A DNA stretch of 64,000 nt from Jejudonia soesokkakensis (GCF_042664795.1 NZ_JBHTBN010000002.1:186001-250000); one strand, 5' to 3'. Shown: positions 26,717 through 34,806, numbered from the stretch's first letter. A program made the numbers and translations. The notes: generated by a model not told the origin, from the letters alone.

Positions 26717-27790
26717 ATGGCGGGAAATAGCTTCGGAAAAATTTTTACAATAACCACATTTGGAGAATCTCACGGAGAAGCCATTGGTGGCATTATAGAT
26801 GGATGCCCTGCGGGTCTTGCTTTAGATTTTGATGCCATTGAAGCCGAAATGCAGCGACGTAAACCTGGTCAATCTGCTATTGTTACACAACGAAAAGAGC
26901 CAGACTCGGTAAAATTTCTTTCAGGTATTTTTGAAGGAACCACTACAGGAACACCTATAGGTTTTGTAATTGAAAATACCAATCAAAAGTCCAACGATTA
27001 CTCCCATATAAAAGATACGTATCGTCCTTCTCATGCCGATTTTACATACGACAAAAAGTACGGAAATCGCGACTATCGTGGGGGCGGAAGATCTTCAGCT
27101 AGAGAAACAGCCTGTAGAGTAGTGGCGGGTGCCATTGCAAAGCAGTTGCTTTCAGAAATTAAAATTACAGCATATGTTTCTGGTGTGGGACCGTTGCAAT
27201 TGGATAAGAAACATCAAGTTTTACAATTTGATACCATCGAGGATAATCCTGTTCGATGCCCAGATCCCGAAATGGCAGTTAGCATGGAAAACTACATTAA
27301 GGATATTCGTAAACAGGGAGACACTGTTGGAGGTGTGGTAAGTTGTGTGATTAAAAATGTCCCCATAGGATTGGGGGAGCCAGTATTTGATAAATTACAC
27401 GCCGCGTTAGGGCAAGCGATGCTATCGATTAATGCTGTAAAAGGTTTTGAATATGGCAGCGGATTCTCTGGTACGAAGATGAAAGGAAGTGAACATAATG
27501 ATGTCTTTAATCCCGACGGAAGCACACAAACAAATTTTAGCGGCGGAGTCCAAGGAGGAATTAGTAACGGCGAGGACATTTATTTCAATGTTGCGTTTAA
27601 ACCTGTGGCTACTTTGATGCAAAAGCAACCAACAATTACTTCTGAAGGTGAACAAGTCGAAATGCAGGGAAAAGGAAGACATGATCCGTGTGTTGTACCT
27701 AGAGCAGTACCTATTGTTGAAGCCATGGCAGCACTTGTGTTGGCAGATTTTTGGTTACTAAATAAAATATCTAAATTGTCATCTGAATAA
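26717..27790 (+). CDS. aroC: Chorismate synthase AroC
   Basis: A 357-residue enzyme of standard length that converts EPSP to chorismate with reduced FMN, the last step of the shikimate pathway. Diagnostic segments are TFGESHGEAIGGIIDGCPAG at the N-terminus, RRKPGQSAIVTQRKE, the signature GGGRSSARETACRVVAG (about residues 116-132), and GRHDPCVVPRAVPIVEAM near the C-terminus. It stands alone rather than in an aro operon. The upstream TACATTTG is a likely promoter element. Confidence 0.97.
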   Translation: MAGNSFGKIFTITTFGESHGEAIGGIIDGCPAGLALDFDAIEAEMQRRKPGQSAIVTQRKEPDSVKFLSGIFEGTTTGTPIGFVIENTNQKSNDYSHIKDTYRPSHADFTYDKKYGNRDYRGGGRSSARETACRVVAGAIAKQLLSEIKITAYVSGVGPLQLDKKHQVLQFDTIEDNPVRCPDPEMAVSMENYIKDIRKQGDTVGGVVSCVIKNVPIGLGEPVFDKLHAALGQAMLSINAVKGFEYGSGFSGTKMKGSEHNDVFNPDGSTQTNFSGGVQGGISNGEDIYFNVAFKPVATLMQKQPTITSEGEQVEMQGKGRHDPCVVPRAVPIVEAMAALVLADFWLLNKISKLSSE

Positions 27791-27811
27791 TTGTAAGCAT
27801 TTAATAAAGCA

Positions 27812-27827
27812 TCCCGACTTTTCGGGG
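27812..27827 (+). promoter_or_regulatory. Leader hairpin (CCCGA-CTTT-TCGGG) just before the symporter start
   Basis: A 5-bp perfect stem with a 4-base loop, ending eight bases before the ATG at 27835. It may end aroC transcription or structure the leader of the next gene. A closely similar but bulged element precedes ridA. Confidence 0.4.
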
Positions 27828-27834
27828 ACTATCT

Positions 27835-29283
27835 ATGAAGAAATTAGCATTACACTGGAAAATTATTATTGGTCTTATACTCGGAGTTTTATGGGCATTA
27901 GTGTCTAGTAAATTAGGCTGGAGTCAATTTACCATTGACTGGATTGCTCCTTTTGGGACCATATTTATCAATTTATTGAAATTGATAGCGGTGCCGTTGG
28001 TGTTATTTTCAGTGATTAGCGGAGTAGCAAATATTGGAGATCCTGCAAGTCTGGGTAGAATGGGAGGGAAGACACTCTTAGCGTATCTTATTACTACTGT
28101 GTTAGCAGTTTCATTAGGATTAACGTTGGTAAATCTTATTAAACCGGGAGCACTGATTGATGAGGATAGTAGGATTGATAATAGAATTAGTTACGAAATC
28201 TGGGCAGGAGAACAAGGGTATGAAATTAAAGATGGAATCAATTATCTTCAGGAGCCAGAATATTTAGAACGAGCACAGCGTATTACAGATCTTTCAAAAA
28301 GTGAATTACAGGATGCTTCGGTGGCTTCTAAAATGGAGACTGCAAATGAAACCAAAGATGCAGGACCTTTACAGCCCTTGGTGGATATTGTTCCGCAGAA
28401 CTTTTTTAAGTCGCTTAGTGATAACGGTTTGATGCTTCAGATAATCTTTTTTGCACTTTTCTTCGGAATATGCCTTTTATTCATTCCAAATGAGAAATCA
28501 GACCCAGTGACAAAAATTGTCGATAGTATCATGGAGGTCTTTCTTAAAATGGTGGATTTGGTGATGCAGGCAGCCCCCTTTTTTGTATTTGCTTTGTTGG
28601 CAGGTGTTGTAAGTAAAATGGCAGGAGATGACATTGGAAAAGTTTATGAAATCTTTAAAGGTCTAAGCTGGTATTCATTAACAGTTGCTTTAGGTCTTGT
28701 CTTGATGATATTTATAGTGTACCCACTTATTTTAAAGTTGTTTGTTAAGAAAATTCCATATTCAGGTTTTTTTAAGGCGATAAGTCCTGCACAAACCTTA
28801 GCATTCTCAACATCTAGTAGTGCTGCAACCTTACCAGTTACTATGGAATGCGTAGAAGAAAATCTAGGAGTAGATAAAAAGATTACAAGTTTTGTACTTC
28901 CTATTGGTGCTACGGTAAATATGGATGGTACTTGTTTATATCAAGCTGTTGCCGTAGTTTTCCTTGCACAATTGCATATGATAGACCTAACTATTACTCA
29001 GCAGTTGATTATTGTCGTAACAGCGACCTTAGCTTCTATAGGTTCAGCAGCGGTACCTAGTGCAGGATTGGTCATGTTAATAATTGTATTAGACTCTGTT
29101 GGTTTAAATCCGGCTTGGATCGCCATTATTTTCCCTGTAGACCGTATTCTAGATATGATGCGAACTGTGGTAAATGTCACAGGAGATGCAACCGTTTCAT
29201 CTATAATTGCAAATGGAGAAGGAATGTTACATTATGAAGGACCAAAAGATCCAAGTGATACATTTGATTTAGATTCAGAATAA
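27835..29283 (+). CDS. Dicarboxylate/amino acid:cation symporter (DAACS family)
   Basis: A 482-residue GltP-type transporter. The re-entrant loop serine-rich motif is at residues 325-334 (STSSSAATLP) and the NMDGT sodium/substrate motif at 362-366. A later conserved segment, GSAAVPSAGLVML, matches HP2. It imports glutamate, aspartate or C4-dicarboxylates with Na+ or H+. It is longer than the usual 420-440 residues because of a hydrophilic insert at about 106-180, rich in Glu, Asp and Lys, which topology places outside the membrane. Substrate choice is not resolved. Confidence 0.92.
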   Translation: MKKLALHWKIIIGLILGVLWALVSSKLGWSQFTIDWIAPFGTIFINLLKLIAVPLVLFSVISGVANIGDPASLGRMGGKTLLAYLITTVLAVSLGLTLVNLIKPGALIDEDSRIDNRISYEIWAGEQGYEIKDGINYLQEPEYLERAQRITDLSKSELQDASVASKMETANETKDAGPLQPLVDIVPQNFFKSLSDNGLMLQIIFFALFFGICLLFIPNEKSDPVTKIVDSIMEVFLKMVDLVMQAAPFFVFALLAGVVSKMAGDDIGKVYEIFKGLSWYSLTVALGLVLMIFIVYPLILKLFVKKIPYSGFFKAISPAQTLAFSTSSSAATLPVTMECVEENLGVDKKITSFVLPIGATVNMDGTCLYQAVAVVFLAQLHMIDLTITQQLIIVVTATLASIGSAAVPSAGLVMLIIVLDSVGLNPAWIAIIFPVDRILDMMRTVVNVTGDATVSSIIANGEGMLHYEGPKDPSDTFDLDSE

Positions 29284-29345
29284 AAAACTATTATTGGTTT
29301 TTCTTCGTATAATATACTGAAGGCTTTGTGATTGTATTATTAGAT

Positions 29346-29375
29346 TTCGTTAATCGATGATACTATTCAGTTAAT
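29346..29375 (+). promoter_or_regulatory. Pair of LytTR-like 9-bp direct repeats, 21-bp period
   Basis: TTCGTTAAT (29346-29354) and TCAGTTAAT (29367-29375) lie 21 bases apart. Both are followed by CGA, so a 9-base core GTTAATCGA is exactly repeated at 29349 and 29370. Shape and spacing fit the known LytTR-domain regulator site (two imperfect 9-mers about two helical turns apart). They lie about 45 bases upstream of a candidate -33 element for the secreted-protein pair. Confidence 0.5.
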
Positions 29376-29418
29376 CGAAAAGTTTTAAATTCATTTAAAT
29401 AATAATGATTTTCTAACT

Positions 29419-29446
29419 TTGGTTTAACTTGAAAATAAGTATTTTG
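29419..29446 (+). promoter_or_regulatory. Candidate promoter (TTG-N18-TATTTTG) for the secreted-protein pair
   Basis: TTG at 29419-29421 and TATTTTG at 29440-29446 are separated by 18 bases. The -7 box is one base short of the TAnnTTTG consensus. It would give a leader of about 45 bases before the ATG at 29502. Confidence 0.4.
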
Positions 29447-29479
29447 CCTTCCCCCCTTCTTATTAAGGACCTCTACTTT

Positions 29480-29500
29480 CCTATGGTTTAAAACTATAGG
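29480..29500 (+). promoter_or_regulatory. 21-bp near-perfect palindrome abutting a start codon
   Basis: Ten base pairs around a central A, with one G-T wobble (CCTATGGTTT-A-AAACTATAGG). It ends one base before the ATG at 29502. It could be an operator or an mRNA hairpin that controls initiation. Confidence 0.6.
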
Positions 29501-29501
29501 T

Positions 29502-30608
29502 ATGATAAGATTTTTGATGATTTTCTTTGTTTTCCTTTGTTGTTTCAATAGTAAAGGACAAGTTGGAATTAATACAATTACTCCAAGTAACGCAGCTGTT
29601 TTGGAAGTTGCCAGCTCTCATGATGGAATAAACTTTGGTGGTTTTATGCCCCCTAAAGTTACACTTGCTCAACGTGCATTAATTCCTGTTGGAGTTTTAG
29701 ATGACGGGTTATTAATATACTTGATTAATGGAACAGAACGCTGTATACAGATGTATAATGCCGGAGATACTGTTTGGGAAAATGTATATTGCCAACCCAT
29801 AAATGAACGACCGGTGGCAAGTAATGTAACTTTTACTGGCACATTGGTAGTAGGACAAACATTAACTGCAAGTTTCACCTATTCTGATACTGAAGGTGAT
29901 GCAGAAGGTGCACATATATATACTTGGTATGCTGCAGACGACGCAGCGGGAACCAATGAAACTCAAATTCAATCAGGAATTTTAAACACCTATACATTAC
30001 TACCTACCGATGATACAAAATTTATCTCAGTAGAGGTAACTCCTATGGCATTGACTGGGTCTTTAACTGGATTTCCGGTACAATCTACGTATCAGGGGCC
30101 AGTTGCATTAACACCTCCACCTATAAACCCTTGGATCAATGAAATTCATTATGACAATGCAGGTGGTGATGCTAATGAGGGAGTAGAGATAGCGGGACCA
30201 TCTGGAACTGATTTAACTGGATGGACAATCGTACTCTATAATGGAGCGAATGGACAAACATATTCGACTATCAATTTGTCAGGGACTATTTCTAATCAGC
30301 AAAATGGTTCTGGGACGATTAATTTTCTTGAAACAGGAATTCAGAATGGAGATCCAGATGGCTTAGCATTAGTGGATGATTTGGGTTCGGTAATTCAATT
30401 TTTAAGCTATGAAGGTGTTTTTAATGCAACTAATGGACCAGCTAATGGCATGACATCAACAGATATTGGTGTAAGTGAGGGAAGTGGAACAGCTTCACAA
30501 TCCATGCAATTACAAGGTAGTGGAAATCAATATTCAGATTTTACCTGGGCTGCAGATATTGCTGAAACTAGGGGATTAGTTAATACAGGACAAACTTTTA
30601 CTCCTTAG
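29502..30608 (+). CDS. Secreted modular protein with lamin-tail-like domain
   Basis: A 368-residue exported protein (signal peptide ending CCFNSKG|Q). Residues of about 20-98 form a module beginning QVGINTITPSNAAVLEV and ending WENVYC. This module is shared with the next gene and is common at the start of Bacteroidota surface proteins. A short Ig/cadherin-like region (about 100-200) follows, and then from about 210 a lamin-tail-type domain (NEIHYDNAGGDANEGVEIAG, followed by DLTGWTIVLYNG). There is no T9SS C-terminal sorting motif. The function is unknown; adhesive or substrate-binding roles are guesses. The next gene starts two bases after its stop. Confidence 0.75.
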   Translation: MIRFLMIFFVFLCCFNSKGQVGINTITPSNAAVLEVASSHDGINFGGFMPPKVTLAQRALIPVGVLDDGLLIYLINGTERCIQMYNAGDTVWENVYCQPINERPVASNVTFTGTLVVGQTLTASFTYSDTEGDAEGAHIYTWYAADDAAGTNETQIQSGILNTYTLLPTDDTKFISVEVTPMALTGSLTGFPVQSTYQGPVALTPPPINPWINEIHYDNAGGDANEGVEIAGPSGTDLTGWTIVLYNGANGQTYSTINLSGTISNQQNGSGTINFLETGIQNGDPDGLALVDDLGSVIQFLSYEGVFNATNGPANGMTSTDIGVSEGSGTASQSMQLQGSGNQYSDFTWAADIAETRGLVNTGQTFTP

Positions 30609-30610
30609 AA

Positions 30611-31570
30611 ATGAAAAAAATTACATTTATATTTTTCTTGATTAACTCGGTTGGTTTTTCCCAAATAGGAATAAACACTGAAACGCCTTCTAGCGCTGCA
30701 GTACTTCACTTGGAAGCTTCAAATTTTGGAACAACTACTATGGGAGGTTATCTAATGCCGGTGGTAACTGAAGCTCAAAGAGATGATATTCCTGTTACTA
30801 CAACTAGTGATGCAGATGATGGATTGCAATTATTTTTAAATGATCCTATAACTGGAAAAAAATGCTGGCAGGTATATGATTCATTTGCGCAACTATGGCG
30901 TGATATTTATTGTACCGAGGGTGGTACTATGCCTGTTTGTGCTTCAAATCCTATAGTTCTATACCAAGAAGATTTTGAGAGTTATGCAGAGGATACAGGT
31001 GTTACTGGAGCTAGTTCATCTAATGGCGATTATCCTTCGGGGGTATCCAAATGGACATTAACGAGTTTTACAGCGTTTGGCAGTAATACACCTGCACTTC
31101 CCGGTACGCTATCCAATGCAGACGATTATGGTTTGGTTCAAAATGGTGAATTAGTGTTTAGAGATACCAATGGTACTTTTAGATTTGAAACACAAGCTAT
31201 TGATATTTCTGGCTATAGTGATATTTTAATTTCTATGGATATTAGAGAGGAAGGCCCTATGGATTATGCTGGTGAATCGTCTGGGTCTGGGGGTCCAGAT
31301 CATATCGATGATTTTAGTTGTGGTGAAACAATTTCAGATTATTTGGATATTGAGTATTCTACAGATGGAGGATCTAGTTATACTGAGATTCCAAATTATA
31401 CCACTTATGGGAACTCAGATCATACCTTTAATAATAATTTGCCTGTTGGGGTCGTTAATTTTTCAGCATCAGGAATTAGTGGCACAAGTCTTATAGTAAG
31501 AGTACGATTACAAAACTGGGCTTCGAATGAATACTGGTTTTTAGATAATATTAGAGTAACCTGTAATTAA
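30611..31570 (+). CDS. Secreted modular protein, N-terminal paralogue of the upstream gene
   Basis: A 319-residue exported protein (signal peptide ending NSVGFS|Q). The first module starts QIGINTETPSSAAVLHLE and ends WRDIYC, aligning with the upstream protein over about 85 residues: shared GINT-x-TPS-x-AAVL, GG-F/Y, P-x-VT-x-AQR, DDGL, C-x-Q-x-Y and W-x4-YC. The C-terminal half differs: from YQEDFESYAEDTGVTG to WFLDNIRVTC it resembles the jelly-roll domains often attached to Bacteroidota extracellular proteins. The function is unknown. Both genes probably share one transcript. Confidence 0.75.
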   Translation: MKKITFIFFLINSVGFSQIGINTETPSSAAVLHLEASNFGTTTMGGYLMPVVTEAQRDDIPVTTTSDADDGLQLFLNDPITGKKCWQVYDSFAQLWRDIYCTEGGTMPVCASNPIVLYQEDFESYAEDTGVTGASSSNGDYPSGVSKWTLTSFTAFGSNTPALPGTLSNADDYGLVQNGELVFRDTNGTFRFETQAIDISGYSDILISMDIREEGPMDYAGESSGSGGPDHIDDFSCGETISDYLDIEYSTDGGSSYTEIPNYTTYGNSDHTFNNNLPVGVVNFSASGISGTSLIVRVRLQNWASNEYWFLDNIRVTCN

Positions 31571-31590
31571 ATATTCTATCAATTTTCCCG

Positions 31591-31610
31591 CAACGGCTTT
31601 GCTACCGTTG
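31591..31610 (+). terminator. Weak hairpin after the secreted-protein pair
   Basis: A 6-bp stem CAACGG / CCGTTG with an 8-base loop and only a short T-rich tail. It is possibly a terminator. Confidence 0.35.
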
Positions 31611-31660
31611 TTATTCAGTTAAGCTTTTCAGAATTCCTTTATATTCAAAGGCATAATTTA

Positions 31661-31668
31661 TATTTTTG
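31661..31668 (+). promoter_or_regulatory. -7 box (TATTTTTG) for the ATP-grasp gene
   Basis: Fits TAnnTTTG and lies 20 bases before the ATG at 31689. No TTG is seen at the expected -33 spacing. Confidence 0.35.
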
Positions 31669-31688
31669 TTTTTCTAAAACCAACCTTT

Positions 31689-32717
31689 ATGAATGTTTGC
31701 TTTATTATGTATCCTTGGGATGAAATGGACCCCGAAAATGATTCAACGCTTGCCATGATACAGGAATTTGCCAAACGTGGGCATGGAATCGCTATTACAA
31801 CGCCAGCAAATCTAACCATACGTGATAGTGTCGCATTTGCATTTTCAAGATGTTTAAAACGCGCTGAGAAAATATCCAATAACCTAAAGTCATTTCATAA
31901 CAAAGCACAATTTTATGACGAAATGCTTCCTTTAGTAGGTTTTGATGTCATCGTTTTACGTAGTAATCCGCCCCTTGACATGATTATGTTAAATTTTTTG
32001 GACAGTGTAAAGGACGAAGTATTTATCATGAATGATCTCGACGGAATACGACGTGCCAATAATAAACTATATACAGCAGTTTTTGAAGATGAAAACAATG
32101 ATTTTATCCCACGAACCCATGTAACAAAAAACAAAGAATACTTAAAAAATATCATCAAAGAAGGGCCAGACAAAATGATACTGAAGCCTCTTAATGGCTA
32201 TGGTGGCTCTGGGGTAATCTTAATTGAAAAGAGTGCTATGAAAAGTATCAACTCTCTTTTGGACTTTTATATCGATAACAAAGATGGTACTTCAAACTAT
32301 GTCATCCTCCAAGATTATATTGAAGGGGCAGATCAAGGCGATGTTAGAATATTACTTTTAAATGGTCAACCTATAGGCGCTATGAAGCGTGTTCCTGGCG
32401 AAGAAGACCACAGAAGCAATGTAAGTGCTGGTGGTACCGTGCAAAAACATAATTTAACCCAACAGGAAAAAGAACTATGCCGCCGTATTGGCCCAAAATT
32501 AGTCAAAGATGGACTCTATTTCTGCGGTATTGATGTGATTGGAGGAATGCTGGTAGAGGTCAACGTAATGTCTCCTGGTGGAATCACCTACATGAACAAA
32601 GTATATAAGACACGTATTCAAGAAAAAATCATTGATTTCGTAGAAGATAAAGTTCAAGAACGAGTGAATGCATTTGAAAGAAGAACAAAACATCGCAAAC
32701 ATGTAAAGGATGCCTAG
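31689..32717 (+). CDS. GshB/RimK-like ATP-grasp ligase
   Basis: A 342-residue ATP-grasp protein. Visible elements are MILKPLNGYGGSGVILIE (the glycine-rich ATP lid, about 158-175), VILQDYIEGADQGDVRILL, the GshB-like AMKRVPGEEDHRSNVSAGG, and the metal-binding end LVEVNVMSPGGI. The N-terminus (CFIMYPWDEMDPENDST) resembles prokaryotic glutathione synthetase, so databases often name it so. Since bshA is encoded 10 kb away and no gshA is near, a different amide- or peptide-forming reaction is more likely. It is first in a three-gene cassette with the amidohydrolase and the QEGLA peptidase. Confidence 0.85.
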   Translation: MNVCFIMYPWDEMDPENDSTLAMIQEFAKRGHGIAITTPANLTIRDSVAFAFSRCLKRAEKISNNLKSFHNKAQFYDEMLPLVGFDVIVLRSNPPLDMIMLNFLDSVKDEVFIMNDLDGIRRANNKLYTAVFEDENNDFIPRTHVTKNKEYLKNIIKEGPDKMILKPLNGYGGSGVILIEKSAMKSINSLLDFYIDNKDGTSNYVILQDYIEGADQGDVRILLLNGQPIGAMKRVPGEEDHRSNVSAGGTVQKHNLTQQEKELCRRIGPKLVKDGLYFCGIDVIGGMLVEVNVMSPGGITYMNKVYKTRIQEKIIDFVEDKVQERVNAFERRTKHRKHVKDA

Positions 32718-32773
32718 TTGTGAGTTATCATTTTGAACAAAAAAGAGATAGTAAACTATCCAAATAAATAATA

Positions 32774-33604
32774 ATGCAAAGATTAGCAGTTTCAGAAATA
32801 CTACAGAAAATTAAGAATGAAGAAATCTTCGAAGCGGTTGCTGAAGATTATTCATTCACTCTCAAGATCGATGACTATGTTCCTTACGTATGCGGAGCAG
32901 TGCATGACGGACATCAATTTAGAAAGGAATTATGGGAAAATTGCCTGCATACTGAGTATGAACGCTGGTTTGAAGAAGATCCTTGCACAAAGGAATTTGT
33001 AAAAACACATCCCATTGTCATTGCGGGTTGTGATAGCCGATTTGAATACGACCTCAATCGCGATCCCGAAAATGCAATTTACGAAGATGCCTGGGGCAAA
33101 AAACTGTGGAAAAATCCGTTGGGTCCACGACACCACAAGCAAAGTATGGCAAAACATGCAACATTTTACAGTGTGGTACATGCCTTAATCTCTAAACTCG
33201 AAGAAAAATTTGGAGCTTTGGTAGTCTATGACATGCACAGTTATAACTGGCGTCGCTGGGAACGAGAGGTGCCCGTAATCAATTTGGGAACTTCAAATAT
33301 AGACATTGATCGTTTTGGAGATTCTGTGAACGAATGGAGTACATCACTTTCAGCATTAAAACTTCCAAATGATATCGAAGCTACAACCGGTATTAATGAT
33401 ACATTTCAAGGGAATGGGTATTTTTTAAAATTTATTACTGAAAACTTTCAGAACACTTTAGTATTGGCCACCGAATTTAAAAAAATCTATTGTGATGAGT
33501 TACGACAGCTTATCTTTCCAGAAGTTGTTTCAGCCATTGAACAACAGCTTCAGCAAAAAATAAAAGAGCATGCAACTGCTTTTTATAAGACCTATTCCAG
33601 TTAA
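32774..33604 (+). CDS. N-formylglutamate amidohydrolase family protein
   Basis: A 276-residue zinc hydrolase of the HutG/N-formylglutamate amidohydrolase family: PYVCGAVHDGHQF near residue 35, AGCDSRFEYDLNRDPENAI (an early conserved block) and VVYDMHSYNWRR (metal-binding Asp-His). No other histidine-degradation gene is near, so a role in Hut catabolism is doubtful. Here it more likely cleaves an N-acyl or peptide bond on the product of the adjacent ligase. The gap to the ATP-grasp gene is 56 bases and contains a small inverted repeat (GATAGT-AA-ACTATC). Confidence 0.85.
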   Translation: MQRLAVSEILQKIKNEEIFEAVAEDYSFTLKIDDYVPYVCGAVHDGHQFRKELWENCLHTEYERWFEEDPCTKEFVKTHPIVIAGCDSRFEYDLNRDPENAIYEDAWGKKLWKNPLGPRHHKQSMAKHATFYSVVHALISKLEEKFGALVVYDMHSYNWRRWEREVPVINLGTSNIDIDRFGDSVNEWSTSLSALKLPNDIEATTGINDTFQGNGYFLKFITENFQNTLVLATEFKKIYCDELRQLIFPEVVSAIEQQLQQKIKEHATAFYKTYSS

Positions 33605-33630
33605 ACTCCCATCCTTTTTGTAGGAAATTG

Positions 33631-33638
33631 TAAATTTG
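33631..33638 (+). promoter_or_regulatory. -7 box (TAAATTTG) four bases before the QEGLA gene
   Basis: Fits TAnnTTTG and ends four bases before the ATG at 33643, so transcription from it would start at or next to the ATG (leaderless). No proper -33 TTG is seen. Confidence 0.4.
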
Positions 33639-33642
33639 CACC

Positions 33643-34806
33643 ATGGCTACTCCAGAAGCAATCATTGAAACACACCCCAACCTCTTTAAGATAGATCATA
33701 CGCTTAATAAACTCGTACAACGCATCGAGTTATTAAATTATGTCAATCCTATAAATATTGAAAGTGAGAAGAAGAATTTCTTTTCATCAAAATATAATAT
33801 CAATCCAAATTTTAAATATCGAAAAATTGATTTTAATGCTCATGAGCTTCAGCAAGCTTTATTTTCACAAAATATAGATTCTATAAAAGACGATACCTCC
33901 CGAGCTTTTTACAGGGATGTAATTTACGATTATTCTGGACTCATCCAATGTATTGAAACGATAGGTCAGGGAAAAAAATTCTACTTTAATGCCTTGAAAT
34001 CATTTGGAACGCCAACCGATAAAGATGTAGAAAATGCACAATTTATATTACATTTTGAAGACGAAGAATATGACTCTGAGATGTTTCCGATCTTTTCTGC
34101 GGAAGAAGCTGCGGATTTTTTTATGGAATTTGTAAAAAAATACGACTTTAGTTTTAATATTAAATACTCGAACAAAATCTCTGCGGCTGCGATGGTACAA
34201 AACAATACGCAGACTCTATTATTAAAGAAAAACCACCGGTATAGTGCGAACCAGTTAAAAGTACTCGCCAATCATGAAATTGGGGTTCATTTAGTCACTA
34301 CCTTTAATGGTCTCAATCAGTCGTTAAAAATCTTCCATAACGGATTTCCAAACAATGTTGAAACACAGGAAGGCCTTGCTGTTTTTTCAGAATATATGAG
34401 CGGTTGTCTAACCTTGTATCGCTTAAAGGAACTATCGTATCGCGTGATGGCTGCCGATAGTTTACGAAAAGGGTTTAGTTTTTGTGACACCTTCGATTTA
34501 TTACATAATCAATACAAATTAAACAGAGAAGAATCGTACACAATTAGCTTGAGAGCGCATAGAGGTGGCGGATTCACAAAAGATTATATGTACCTCACAG
34601 GCTTAAAAAAGGTATATGATTTATTTAGAGCGAAAAAAGATCTAAACCCTCTAATGGCAGGTAAAGTTGCGATAGAAAATTCACATATTGTTCCTAAGTG
34701 GATTGAAGAAGGACTGGCACAGCCAAATAGGTATGCAAATTACGCGTTCAAAAAAAGTGAAAACAAGAATACCAAACTTGACTTTATTCTTCAGAATTTA
34801 AAATAA
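33643..34806 (+). CDS. QEGLA-motif zinc peptidase (DUF1704/MATCAP-like)
   Basis: A 387-residue protein of the family usually called 'flavohemoglobin expression-modulating QEGLA motif protein'. The zinc site is HEIGVH at 211-216, and QEGLA at 242-246 supplies the third ligand Glu (243). Eukaryotic relatives (MATCAP) are tubulin tyrosine carboxypeptidases with an HExxxH site, so a carboxypeptidase acting on a C-terminal residue is a fair inference. The link with flavohemoglobin is historical and not supported here. It is last in the cassette; its TAA abuts the convergent TAA of the DCC gene. Confidence 0.85.
   Translation: MATPEAIIETHPNLFKIDHTLNKLVQRIELLNYVNPINIESEKKNFFSSKYNINPNFKYRKIDFNAHELQQALFSQNIDSIKDDTSRAFYRDVIYDYSGLIQCIETIGQGKKFYFNALKSFGTPTDKDVENAQFILHFEDEEYDSEMFPIFSAEEAADFFMEFVKKYDFSFNIKYSNKISAAAMVQNNTQTLLLKKNHRYSANQLKVLANHEIGVHLVTTFNGLNQSLKIFHNGFPNNVETQEGLAVFSEYMSGCLTLYRLKELSYRVMAADSLRKGFSFCDTFDLLHNQYKLNREESYTISLRAHRGGGFTKDYMYLTGLKKVYDLFRAKKDLNPLMAGKVAIENSHIVPKWIEEGLAQPNRYANYAFKKSENKNTKLDFILQNLK

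Noticed and set aside
29502..31570. Type IX secretion cargo
   Set aside because: Neither protein has a recognisable C-terminal T9SS sorting domain.
32747..32760. GATAGT-AA-ACTATC inverted repeat as an operator or terminator
   Set aside because: A 6-bp stem with a 2-base gap and no T-run is within chance for AT-rich DNA; no second copy was noticed.
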